Shown here in pieces: positions 6,109-13,023 of a stretch of 13,023 bases of DNA. Origin of the DNA: Bacteroidales bacterium. Lineage in GTDB: Bacteria > Bacteroidota > Bacteroidia > Bacteroidales > UBA932. Below the pieces are notes generated by a model, which made no database searches, was not told where the DNA came from, and was given only the letters and a program-made list of their open reading frames with translations. Position 1 is the first letter of the stretch, and each line of letters starts with the position of its first letter. The DNA lies in NCBI GenBank assembly GCA_017548805.1, contig JAFYZE010000065.1, forward strand, positions 1 through 13,023, in the 5' to 3' direction. The position numbers were made by a program, and so were the translations under genes.

Positions 6109-8352
6109 ATGTACAAGAACGTTTTGAAAATCTTCGGCCTCGCCCTTTTTACTATCGCATGCGCGGGCCCGAAGTCCCCTCAGGACCGGCTCACGGTCAA
6201 TGACAAGAAGATCGACAGGATCATCGCGCAGATGACGCTCGAGGAAAAGGTGCAGATGCTCCACAGCAAGACCATCATGTCCTCCGAAGGAGTCCCCCGC
6301 CTCGGCATCCAGGACATCAAGTACGCCGACGGCCCGTTCGGCGTCCGCGAGGAAGTCGGCGACGGCTTCAGGCCCAAGGGCTGGCAGACCGACTCCGCCA
6401 CCTATTTCCCTACGGGATCGGCACTTGCGGCCACATGGTCGCCTGACATGGCCTATGCCTGCGGCAACGGCATAGGCGAAGAAGCCCGCCTGCGCGGCAA
6501 GGACGTCATGCTCGGACCCGCCATCAACATCCAGCGCCTGCCTGTCGGCGGCCGCAGCTATGAATACCTCAGCGAGGATCCCGTCCTGTCGGCCGCACTT
6601 GCCGTCGGCTATGTGAGCGGCATGCAGGACGCCGGTACGGCCGCCTGCATCAAGCATTTCGCCGTGAACAACCAGGAGACCAACCGCGGAAGCGTCGACG
6701 CCCAGGTAGACGAGCGCACCCTGCGCGAGATCTATCTCAAGCCCTTTGAGGCTGCGGTCCGCGTTGCGGGAGCCATGAGCGTGATGCCCGCTTACAACAA
6801 GGTCAACGGCTACTATTGCTCCGAGAACGAGCATCTCCTCAACGAGATCCTCCGCGGCGAATGGGGCTTCAAGGGTTTCACCGTCTCCGACTGGGGCGGC
6901 ACGCACAGCACCATGGGCGCTGCGCTGCACGGCCTCAACGTTCAGATGACCGGCGACAACTATCTCGGCCAGCCCGTCATCGACTCCATCAAGGCCGGCG
7001 TCCTGTCCGAGAAGGTCGTGGATGACAAGGTCCGCGAGCTGCTCCGCGTCCGCTTCGCGGTCGAGCCCATCGCCGAAGACCAGGCCAACACCAAGCTGGC
7101 TTCCCGTCCCGAGAGCCGCCAGGCCGCCCTTGACATAGCCCGCAAGTCCATCGTCCTGCTCAAGAACGACGACAGCCTTCTCCCCGTCTCCAAAAGCGTG
7201 AAGAAGATTGCGGTCATAGGCCAGAACGCCGTCCTGAACACCCAGTCCGGCGGAGTGGGCGCGGGCGTGAAATCTCCCTACGAGGTCACTCCCCTCATGG
7301 GCATCCAGCGCCGCGCCGGCAATGATGTAGAGATAGTTTACGCGCCCGGATACAAGAACTTCCCCGGACGCCGCTGGGGTCCCGCACCCGCTACGGTCGA
7401 CCCGCTCGTGGCCACCGCCATTGACGAGCCCGCCGATCCGGCGTTGCTCGCCGAAGCGGTTGCCGCAGCCCAGGACGCCGACCTCGTATTCTTCTTCGCC
7501 GGAACCAACAAGAGCATTGAGACTGAAGGCAGCGACCGCCGCGACATCAAGCTCCCTGTAGGACAGGAGGAAGTGGCCGCAGCGCTCGCCGAGGCCAATC
7601 CCAACCTCGTGACCGTCATCATCTCCGGAGGCCCCTGTGACTTGCAGGAGGTCGTCAAGAGCTCCAAGGCCATGGTCCAAGGCTGGTGGAACGGCATCGA
7701 AGGCGGCACCGCGCTCGCCGAGGTTCTCTTCGGAGACATCGCCCCTTCAGGCAAGCTCCCTTTCACCTTCCCGGTCAAGCTTGAGGATTCCCCCGCTTAC
7801 GCGATGGGCAATTTCCCGAACGCTGATCCCACCGGCGGCGACCTGTTCACCGAACGCTACCGCCAGGATATAACCGCCCAGCAGGGCCGCAGGGCCCAGA
7901 GACCTTCGCCAGAGTCCAAGTATACCGAAGGCTCGCTGGTAGGCTACCGCTGGTTCGACACCAAGAACGTTCCGGTGATGTATGCTTTCGGCCACGGACT
8001 TTCCTATGTAGGATTCGAGTATGGCCCCATGAAGGTATCCGCAGGCAAGAAAGCCGTCAAGGTCACCTTCGATATAACCAATACCGGTTCGATGGCCGCC
8101 GACGAGGTGGTGCAGCTCTATGTCAGCCGTCTGGATTCCAAGGTTGAGTGGCCCGCCAAGGAGCTCAAGGCCTTCGAGCGCGTGAGCCTCGGCGCAGGTG
8201 AGACCAAGAGCGTCACGCTTGAGATCCCTGCCGACAATCTCCGTTACTGGAATGTCGACACCAACGCCTGGACCCTTGAGCACGGCCGTCTCGAGCTTCT
8301 GCTCGGTTCTGCATCCGATGACATCCGCCAGAAGGCGGAGACCAAGATCTGA
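6109..8352 (+). CDS. Glycoside hydrolase family 3 lipoprotein (beta-glucosidase/beta-xylosidase-like)
   Basis: A 747-residue lipoprotein that should hydrolyse non-reducing terminal beta-linked sugars from oligosaccharides. The signal peptide ends in the lipobox FTIAC (C18). The N-terminal GH3 barrel (about 35-310) carries DGPFGVR, GRSYEYLSEDP (149-158), the substrate-binding KH pair K182-H183, and the nucleophile D261 in FTVSDWGG. The C-terminal alpha/beta domain (about 335-620) carries ETEGSDRRDIKLP (471-483), where the acid/base glutamate lies in many GH3 enzymes. A fibronectin III-like domain (about 660-740) contains VVQLYVS and PAKELKAFERVSL. SDW is usual for beta-glucosidases, but specificity cannot be decided from sequence; the neighbouring xylose genes make a beta-xylosidase possible. 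After the nucleophile, GLNVQM replaces the common GLDLEM. The next gene starts 4 bp after the stop, so the two form an operon. Confidence 0.92.
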   Translation: MYKNVLKIFGLALFTIACAGPKSPQDRLTVNDKKIDRIIAQMTLEEKVQMLHSKTIMSSEGVPRLGIQDIKYADGPFGVREEVGDGFRPKGWQTDSATYFPTGSALAATWSPDMAYACGNGIGEEARLRGKDVMLGPAINIQRLPVGGRSYEYLSEDPVLSAALAVGYVSGMQDAGTAACIKHFAVNNQETNRGSVDAQVDERTLREIYLKPFEAAVRVAGAMSVMPAYNKVNGYYCSENEHLLNEILRGEWGFKGFTVSDWGGTHSTMGAALHGLNVQMTGDNYLGQPVIDSIKAGVLSEKVVDDKVRELLRVRFAVEPIAEDQANTKLASRPESRQAALDIARKSIVLLKNDDSLLPVSKSVKKIAVIGQNAVLNTQSGGVGAGVKSPYEVTPLMGIQRRAGNDVEIVYAPGYKNFPGRRWGPAPATVDPLVATAIDEPADPALLAEAVAAAQDADLVFFFAGTNKSIETEGSDRRDIKLPVGQEEVAAALAEANPNLVTVIISGGPCDLQEVVKSSKAMVQGWWNGIEGGTALAEVLFGDIAPSGKLPFTFPVKLEDSPAYAMGNFPNADPTGGDLFTERYRQDITAQQGRRAQRPSPESKYTEGSLVGYRWFDTKNVPVMYAFGHGLSYVGFEYGPMKVSAGKKAVKVTFDITNTGSMAADEVVQLYVSRLDSKVEWPAKELKAFERVSLGAGETKSVTLEIPADNLRYWNVDTNAWTLEHGRLELLLGSASDDIRQKAETKI

Positions 8353-8356
8353 TGCC

Positions 8357-9637
8357 ATGAGAGTATATAAGATCCTTATGACGGCGGCACTCCTTGCCGC
8401 CGTCTCTTGCGGACAGCGTCCGGCAGCGGTGGTGGAGAACGTCGATGTCTTCACCTCAGTCGGAGACAACGGTTTCATGGTGGACGCCCTCGAGGTCACC
8501 GTGCAGGATGCACGCTCGCTCAAGGGCCTCACAGCGGCCGATTTCGACCTGGTCAACAACGTTGCGGGCGGCTTCGTCGACCCTGCCACAGGAGAAGCTC
8601 CCACAGACTATGCCGACGACGGCATCAGCGTGAGCCGCAAGGGCAAGGTGCTGCGCATAGAGGCCAGGCCGTTCAACATGGCCGGCCGTTCCGAGGGCTA
8701 TTTCAGGCATCTGCCTTGGGAGCTTCACTGCGCAGCGGATTCCGCCCTCAACATCGGCCCTGCCGACGTGAACGGGCAGCAGCATATCGCCGTCATCGAC
8801 GACTGCATCACCGGCAGCTTCACCTTCGCGGGCATAACGCGCGAGTACATGCTGCACCTGCCGAAGGATGCCTCCGGAAACTATATCCCCAACGTGCCGC
8901 TCATGGTGTGGCAGATCGGCGGAGGCGAGTATGACAAGGACCTCATGACCGCCGCAACCGCGAACCGCTGCCTGGTCTCGCTGGCTTCCGAGGGCATCCC
9001 CTGCGCCGCTCTCGTATTCGCGATAGCCAATCCCAACTACTCCTATAGCGCGTCCCTCTATCCCGAGAAGATCGAGCTGATCGACAGGAACAACGCCCTG
9101 CAGATGGCTTTCATCGACTCGCTGATAGCGGAAGGCAAGGTGGACGGCAGCAGGCTCTTCTGCGCCGGAGCCTCGAGCGGAGGCGGCTGCACGATGCGTT
9201 TCATGATGCAGTTCCCGGACCGTTTCAAGGCAGCCATCCCCTGCTGCGCCATGGATCCAATCGTCCCCATCCACAGGGTTGAGGAGAAATACGACGGACA
9301 GTTCGTCGAGGATCTCGTGGCCGCTTTCCAGGGCAAGGTCAACAAATGGAACGGAGAGAAGATGGAGCCCGCCGACATTGACACGGAGGCTTTCGTTCGC
9401 CTGCCGATGTATTTCGTGCATGCGGCATCCGACCAGACCTGCAAGCTCACGAGCTCTTTGGTCTATACCGAGGCCCGCAAGCGCCTCGGGGCCACTCAGG
9501 ACAAGTTGCGCGTCTATTCCGACGAGGAGATGCAGGCATACGGCATCCCTCCGATGATCGCCCACTTTTCCTGGGTCCCACTCCTGGACGATTATTCTGA
9601 AGGCAGCGTGATGCGCTGGATGACGGACATGTTCTGA
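8357..9637 (+). CDS. Alpha/beta-hydrolase lipoprotein, esterase/peptidase-like, with N-terminal Ig-like domain
   Basis: A 426-residue lipoprotein: signal peptide with lipobox AVSC (C18). Residues about 22-150 look like an all-beta Ig-like domain, as found before the catalytic domain in COG4099-type predicted peptidases/esterases and Thermotoga EstA. The catalytic domain (about 155-426) has GASSG with nucleophile S273, D359 in VHAASDQTC and H403 in IAHFSWVPLL, in the right order for a Ser-Asp-His triad. The segment usually reading LHGGGE is WQIGGGE (185-191), lacking the histidine. The frame is open further upstream inside the GH3 gene, but the ATG at 8357 gives an intact signal peptide and sits 4 bp after the GH3 stop. 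Co-expression with a GH3 enzyme suggests removal of ester groups (acetyl or feruloyl) from plant glycans; a peptidase role is not excluded. Confidence 0.85.
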   Translation: MRVYKILMTAALLAAVSCGQRPAAVVENVDVFTSVGDNGFMVDALEVTVQDARSLKGLTAADFDLVNNVAGGFVDPATGEAPTDYADDGISVSRKGKVLRIEARPFNMAGRSEGYFRHLPWELHCAADSALNIGPADVNGQQHIAVIDDCITGSFTFAGITREYMLHLPKDASGNYIPNVPLMVWQIGGGEYDKDLMTAATANRCLVSLASEGIPCAALVFAIANPNYSYSASLYPEKIELIDRNNALQMAFIDSLIAEGKVDGSRLFCAGASSGGGCTMRFMMQFPDRFKAAIPCCAMDPIVPIHRVEEKYDGQFVEDLVAAFQGKVNKWNGEKMEPADIDTEAFVRLPMYFVHAASDQTCKLTSSLVYTEARKRLGATQDKLRVYSDEEMQAYGIPPMIAHFSWVPLLDDYSEGSVMRWMTDMF

Positions 9638-9647
9638 CCGTCGGTCA
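9635..9647. repeat. Short palindrome spanning the esterase stop codon
   Basis: TGACCG and CGGTCA are perfect inverted arms around a single T. The first three bases are the stop codon of the esterase-like gene. It may be a small hairpin ahead of the larger terminator stem, or chance. Confidence 0.3.
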
Positions 9648-9661
9648 AATATTGAAATTAG

Positions 9662-9691
9662 AGCGGCCGCCCCATTTGGGACGGCCGCTTT
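9662..9691. terminator. Strong hairpin, probable bidirectional terminator between convergent operons
   Basis: AGCGGCCG (9662-9669) pairs with CGGCCGCT (9682-9689); after one C-A mismatch, CCC pairs with GGG, closing a 4-nt loop (12 stem positions, 11 paired). TTT follows on the plus strand; on the minus strand the tail is TCTAATTTC. Tails are short in both directions, but the very stable stem lies midway between the esterase and xylA stop codons, where a shared terminator is expected. Confidence 0.68.
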
Positions 9692-9723
9692 ACAAAGTGA
9701 AAAGTGAAATTATCTAATCGGAA

Positions 9724-11034
9724 TTAGATGTACATGTTGACGATGGTCTCGTAGAGCTCCTGCTTGCCGCTGGTGGCCTTGGGCTCGCCCTTGGTCTTGG
9801 CATACTCTACAACCTGCTCGAGAGTGAGCTTGCCATCCTCGAACTCCTTGCCCTTGCCGGAGTCGAAGGAAGCGTAGCGCTCCTTGACCATCTTGGGCAG
9901 CTCGGACTTCTCGAGGACGTCGGCAGCCACGAGGAGAGCGCGGGCCATGACGTCCATGGCGCTCACGTGAGCGATGATGATGTCCTCAAGGTCGGTGGAG
10001 TTGCGACGGGTCTTGGCGTCGAAGTTGGTACCGCCGACGAGGCCGCCGTTCTTGATGATGACCATCATGGCCTGTACGAGCTCGTAGAGGTCGATCGGGA
10101 ACTGGTCGGTATCCCAGCCGTTCTGGTAGTCACCGCGGTTGGCGTCGATGGAACCGAGGAGGCCGGCGTCGGAGGCGCACTGGAGCTCGTGCTCGAAGGT
10201 GTGGCCTGCGAGGGTGGCGTGGTTGACCTCGATGTTGACCTTGAAGTCCTTGTCAAGACCGTTGGCGCGGAGGAAACCGATGACGGTCTCGGTGTCGACG
10301 TCATACTGATGCTTGGAAGGCTCCATGGGCTTGGGCTCGATGAGGAAGGTGCCCTTGAAGCCGTTGGCGCGGGCGTAGTCGCGGGCCGCGGTGAGCATCT
10401 TGGCAAGGTGGTCCTTCTCGCGCTGCATCTGGGTGTTGAGGAGGGTATAGTAGCCTTCACGGCCGCCCCAGAACACATAACCGGTACCGCCGAGCTTGAT
10501 GGTGGCGTCGATGGCGTTCTTGATCTGGAGAGCTGCGCGGGCGACGATGTCGAACTGAGGGTTCGTGGCGGCGCCGTTCATATAACGCTTGTTGCCGAAC
10601 ACATTGGCAGTACCCCAAAGGTTCTTGATGCCGGTCTCTTTCTGCTTCTCGAGGAGATAGTCGGTGATGTCCTTCATGCGGGCCTCGTACTCGGCGATGT
10701 CCTCGCAGTCCTCGACCAGGTCGATATCGTGGAAGCAATAGTAGCCGATGCCGAGCTTCTGCATGAGCTCAAAACCTGCGTCGGCCTTGGCCTTGGCGCG
10801 GCAGTAAGGGCACTCGCCCTTGTCCCACTCGTAGGAGCGGGTCTGGCCGCCGAACGGGTCAGCAGATGCCTGGCCCAGGCTGTGCCACCAGGCCATCGCG
10901 AACTTGAACCAGTCCTTCATGGGCTTTCCCATGACCACGCGGTTCGCGTCATAATAATGGAAAGCAAGCGGGTTCTTGCTCTCAGCGCCCTCGAACGGGA
11001 TCTTACCGATTGTCGGGAAATACTCTTTTGCCAT
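9724..11034 (-). CDS. xylA: Xylose isomerase
   Basis: Cytoplasmic xylose isomerase converts D-xylose to D-xylulose and usually also accepts glucose. The 436-residue length matches the class II (longer) enzymes. Every catalytic element is visible: H102 in [15 protein letters not shown]233 and K235 in EPKPMEP; E269 and H272 in [13 protein letters not shown]297 in SIDANRGD; D308 and D310 in WDTDQFP; and D339 in [11 protein letters not shown]. These supply the two metal sites and the base pair that moves the hydride. The start at 11034 ([16 protein letters not shown]) is the conserved family N-terminus; the upstream in-frame ATG overlaps the xylB stop. It is the last gene of the operon, 23 bp after xylB, with an A/T-rich gap. 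Codon use is strongly biased to C/G-ending codons, fitting high expression. It shares a terminator region with the convergent GH3-esterase operon. Confidence 0.97.
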   Translation of the reverse strand: MAKEYFPTIGKIPFEGAESKNPLAFHYYDANRVVMGKPMKDWFKFAMAWWHSLGQASADPFGGQTRSYEWDKGECPYCRAKAKADAGFELMQKLGIGYYCFHDIDLVEDCEDIAEYEARMKDITDYLLEKQKETGIKNLWGTANVFGNKRYMNGAATNPQFDIVARAALQIKNAIDATIKLGGTGYVFWGGREGYYTLLNTQMQREKDHLAKMLTAARDYARANGFKGTFLIEPKPMEPSKHQYDVDTETVIGFLRANGLDKDFKVNIEVNHATLAGHTFEHELQCASDAGLLGSIDANRGDYQNGWDTDQFPIDLYELVQAMMVIIKNGGLVGGTNFDAKTRRNSTDLEDIIIAHVSAMDVMARALLVAADVLEKSELPKMVKERYASFDSGKGKEFEDGKLTLEQVVEYAKTKGEPKATSGKQELYETIVNMYI

Positions 11035-11057
11035 AATGTCTTGTGTTTTTAGAAAGT

Positions 11058-12551
11058 TTAAAGATTTGATTTCCAATTTTCATAGGCCGCGCGGTACTCC
11101 TCCTCGTGGGAAGGAGTGATGACGGCGAGCTTCTCCAGGGTGGCGAAGGCCTCGTTGTGGTCGCGGTAGATGCCCGCGCCCATGCCCGCGCCCTTGGCGG
11201 CGCCCACGGAACCGTCGGTGTCGTACAGTTCGATGACGGCCCCGGACACGCCCGCGAGGGTTTCGCGGAAGATGGGGGAGAGGAACATGTTGGCCTTGCC
11301 GGCGTGGATCATCTTGACGGGGATGCCCATCTTTTCCATGATCTCGATGCCGTACTGGAAGGAGAACACGATGCCCTCCTGGGCGGCGCGCATCAGGTGC
11401 GCCTTTCCGTGGCGGTTGAAGTTCACGCCGTGGATGCTGCAGCCGGTGTCCTTGTTGCCCAGCATGCGCTCGGCGCCGTTGCCGAACGGGAGGATGGACA
11501 CGCCGTCCGAGCCGATGGGAACTTCGGCGGCGACATTGTTCATGTCGGCGTAGGAGATGCCCTCCGGGGCGACGTTGCGGCGGATCCAGGAGTTCAGGAT
11601 GCCGGTTCCGTTGATGCAGAGGAGGACGCCGAGACGGGTCTGCTCCTCCGTATGATTCACGTGCGCGAAGGTGTTCACGCGGCTCAGCGGGTCATAGTTC
11701 ACGGTGCCGTTCACGCCGTACACGACGCCGGAAGTGCCGGCGGTGGAGGCGATCTCACCGGGTTCGAACACGTTCAGGGACAGAGCGTTGTTGGGCTGGT
11801 CGCCGGCACGGTAAGTGACGGGGATGCCGGCGGCAAGGCCGAGGTCGAACGCGGCCTCCTTGGTCAGGACGCCCTGCTGGCCGAAAGTGGGACGGATCTG
11901 CGGGATGATGTTCTCGTCGAATCCGAATTGGTTCAGGAGCTCCTTGGAGAGCTTGTTCTCCTGGAAGTCCCAGAAGATACCCTCGGACAGGCCGCTCACC
12001 GTGGTGCAGGTCGTTCCGGTCAGGCGCATGGCGATGTAGTCGCCCGGAAGCATGATCTTGTTGATGCGCGCATAGAGCTGCGGCTCGTTCTCCTTGACCC
12101 ATGCGAGTTTCGCGGCGGTGAAGTTGCCCGGGTTGTTCAGCAGGTGGGACAGGCACCAGCCGCTGCCGAGGGCCTCGAAGGCCTTGTTCCCGTAAGGGAC
12201 GGCGCGGGAGTCGCACCAGATGATGGAAGGACGGAGGACATTGTGGTCCTTGTCCACGCATACGAGCCCGTGCATCTGATAGGAGATGCCGATGGCCTTG
12301 ATGTCCGCGGGAGAGAAGGTCTTGCTCTGGAGGGTGGACTTGCTGCGCACCTGCTCCAGGATGTCGGCGGTGGCCAGACGCAGGTTGCCCCACCACATGG
12401 CGGGATCCTGCTCGGCAAAGCCGGGCTGTCGGGACATGATGGGCGCTTCGCTCTTGGGATAGAAGGCGGTGGCGACGCACTTGCCGGTCTCGACGCTTAC
12501 GAGACTGGCCTTGACGGAAGAACTTCCGACGTCATAACCGAGGAGATACAT
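11058..12551 (-). CDS. xylB: Xylulokinase (FGGY carbohydrate kinase)
   Basis: This 497-residue kinase phosphorylates D-xylulose to D-xylulose 5-phosphate with ATP, the step after XylA. The N-terminal phosphate loop [16 protein letters not shown] is typical of FGGY kinases. SYQMHGLV and IIWCDSRA (D114) follow. [11 protein letters not shown] contains the probable catalytic base D251, and [12 protein letters not shown] lies in the ATP-binding half. Near the C-terminus, [15 protein letters not shown] is the last FGGY-family glycine-rich motif. Length is normal. It begins 4 bp after the stop of the NUDIX regulator and ends 23 bp before xylA, so all three are one transcript. Position next to xylA makes xylulose, rather than another sugar of the FGGY family, the likely substrate. 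Confidence 0.95.
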   Translation of the reverse strand: MYLLGYDVGSSSVKASLVSVETGKCVATAFYPKSEAPIMSRQPGFAEQDPAMWWGNLRLATADILEQVRSKSTLQSKTFSPADIKAIGISYQMHGLVCVDKDHNVLRPSIIWCDSRAVPYGNKAFEALGSGWCLSHLLNNPGNFTAAKLAWVKENEPQLYARINKIMLPGDYIAMRLTGTTCTTVSGLSEGIFWDFQENKLSKELLNQFGFDENIIPQIRPTFGQQGVLTKEAAFDLGLAAGIPVTYRAGDQPNNALSLNVFEPGEIASTAGTSGVVYGVNGTVNYDPLSRVNTFAHVNHTEEQTRLGVLLCINGTGILNSWIRRNVAPEGISYADMNNVAAEVPIGSDGVSILPFGNGAERMLGNKDTGCSIHGVNFNRHGKAHLMRAAQEGIVFSFQYGIEIMEKMGIPVKMIHAGKANMFLSPIFRETLAGVSGAVIELYDTDGSVGAAKGAGMGAGIYRDHNEAFATLEKLAVITPSHEEEYRAAYENWKSNL

Positions 12552-12555
12552 TATT

Positions 12556-13023
12556 CTATAATCTGGATTTGTTGTATTTGTTCTTGTCGAAACGGTAGAA
12601 CCGGGCGGCCCGGTGGGAAACTCCCTGCTCGTACTCGTCCAAGGCGGAGAGATAGGGCATCTGGGTCATCTTCTTGTAAAAGTTCGCCGGATCCAGCTTG
12701 TTTCCGAAAACAACCTCGTAGAGGTTCCGCAGCTGGGTGACCGTGAACTTGCGGGGAAGGAGGTCGTACAGGATGGACGGGTCCATGGACGCGAAGGTCC
12801 TCAGATAATCGAGGGCCACGGCGATGATCTTGTCATGGTCGAAGGCCAGGGCGGGGAGCTCGTCCACGGGGATCCAGACGGCTTCCGTACCTTCCATGTC
12901 GTGGATGATGCTCTTGCCGATCTTGACGAGGGCGAAGTAGGCGATGGTCACGATACGTTTTACGTGCGCCTGGTGCGCATACTCGACCCAGTGGACATCT
13001 TTCGGATTCCGGGTACGGTCCGC
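12556..13023 (-). CDS. xylR: NrtR/AraR-like NUDIX-domain transcriptional regulator, probable XylR (N-terminus outside window)
   Basis: The visible 155 residues are the C-terminal two-thirds of a protein whose start lies beyond base 13023. The frame is open to the window edge; a GTG at 12951 would cut through the NUDIX fold and is not the start. Residues from WVEYAHQAH through VTIAYFALV, AVWIPVDELPALAFDHDKII form the second half of a NUDIX domain. The rest (from SILYDLLPRKFTVTQLRNLYEVVFG through NFYKKMTQMPYL to RAARFYRFD) is the winged-helix DNA-binding domain typical of NrtR-type regulators. In Bacteroides a regulator of this family sits with xylBA and is assigned as XylR; AraR for arabinose is a relative. 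These proteins sense a sugar or metabolite with the NUDIX domain and usually repress their own operon. The NUDIX box itself is off the window, so whether it is degenerate cannot be seen. Confidence 0.85.
   Translation of the reverse strand, partial: ADRTRNPKDVHWVEYAHQAHVKRIVTIAYFALVKIGKSIIHDMEGTEAVWIPVDELPALAFDHDKIIAVALDYLRTFASMDPSILYDLLPRKFTVTQLRNLYEVVFGNKLDPANFYKKMTQMPYLSALDEYEQGVSHRAARFYRFDKNKYNKSRL

Noticed and set aside
5959..7680. 573-codon minus-strand open frame opposite the GH3 gene
   Set aside because: It is an antisense shadow: Gly/Ala/Asp/Val-rich without motifs, and it would begin inside GH3 coding sequence and end within the terminator hairpin at 5957-5997.
9694..9709. Tandem AAAGTGA units next to the convergent terminator
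   Set aside because: Only two short A/T-rich copies, too little to call a repeat element or binding site.
9967..11052. 361-codon plus-strand open frame opposite xylA
   Set aside because: Composition is typical of antisense to strongly biased codons, there is no domain, and xylA has all its catalytic residues on the other strand.
11106..12740. 544-codon plus-strand open frame opposite xylB and the end of xylR
   Set aside because: It spans two genuine minus-strand genes and their junction; the translation has no recognisable fold and no sensible start signals.
1..13023. CRISPR array, insertion sequence, integrase, phage or toxin-antitoxin genes
   Set aside because: No spaced direct repeats, no transposase or integrase motifs, no terminal inverted repeats, and the tRNA gene is not flanked by a duplicated 3' end that would mark an integration site.

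Overview
The window looks like chromosomal DNA from a GC-rich member of the Bacteroidota, most likely order Bacteroidales. Three things point there. Several genes are preceded by the phylum's own promoter type (TTTG or TTG, a 19-21 bp spacer, then TAnnTTTG), and start codons follow A/T-rich leaders rather than a Shine-Dalgarno sequence. SecA carries large insertions of the kind I associate with this phylum. The xylose operon is headed by a NUDIX-type (NrtR/AraR-like) regulator, as in Bacteroides. The high GC argues against Bacteroides itself and fits lineages such as Alistipes/Rikenellaceae or uncultured gut and rumen Bacteroidales. That last step is inference.

Layout, left to right. (1) The N-terminal 496 codons of secA on the minus strand, leaving the window at base 1. 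(2) A divergent promoter region (1489-1635) drives secA leftward and a two-gene glycosyltransferase operon (1636-3508) rightward. (3) A polysaccharide pyruvyl transferase family gene converges on that operon on the minus strand (3542-4843). Together these are a small surface-polysaccharide cluster. (4) A tRNA-Gly(CCC) gene with a near-perfect promoter and its own intrinsic terminator (4883-5029). (5) A secreted Gly/Pro/Met-rich protein with two LTxxQ-like motifs (5105-5938), followed by a very strong terminator. (6) A two-gene lipoprotein operon: a GH3 glycoside hydrolase and an alpha/beta-hydrolase esterase/peptidase-like protein (6109-9637). (7) A strong hairpin in the convergent gap (9662-9691). 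(8) A minus-strand xylose operon, in transcription order xylR-like NUDIX regulator (5' part outside the window), xylB, xylA (13023-9724).

Regions 6 and 8 plausibly cooperate. The two lipoproteins would cleave glycosidic and ester bonds of plant oligosaccharides outside the cytoplasm, while XylA and XylB convert xylose to xylulose and then xylulose 5-phosphate for the pentose phosphate pathway. No SusC/SusD pair is visible, so this is not a complete polysaccharide utilization locus within the window.

I found no CRISPR array, insertion sequence, phage gene or clearly new defence system. No stretch over 300 bases lacks a gene; the largest gaps are 1489-1635 (promoters), 4994-5104 (terminator plus leader) and 5939-6108 (terminator plus promoter). 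The points most worth a second look are the departures from consensus in the tRNA-Gly tertiary core, the near-leaderless glycosyltransferase start, the Gly/Met-rich LTxxQ protein, and the altered oxyanion-type motif in the esterase-like lipoprotein.
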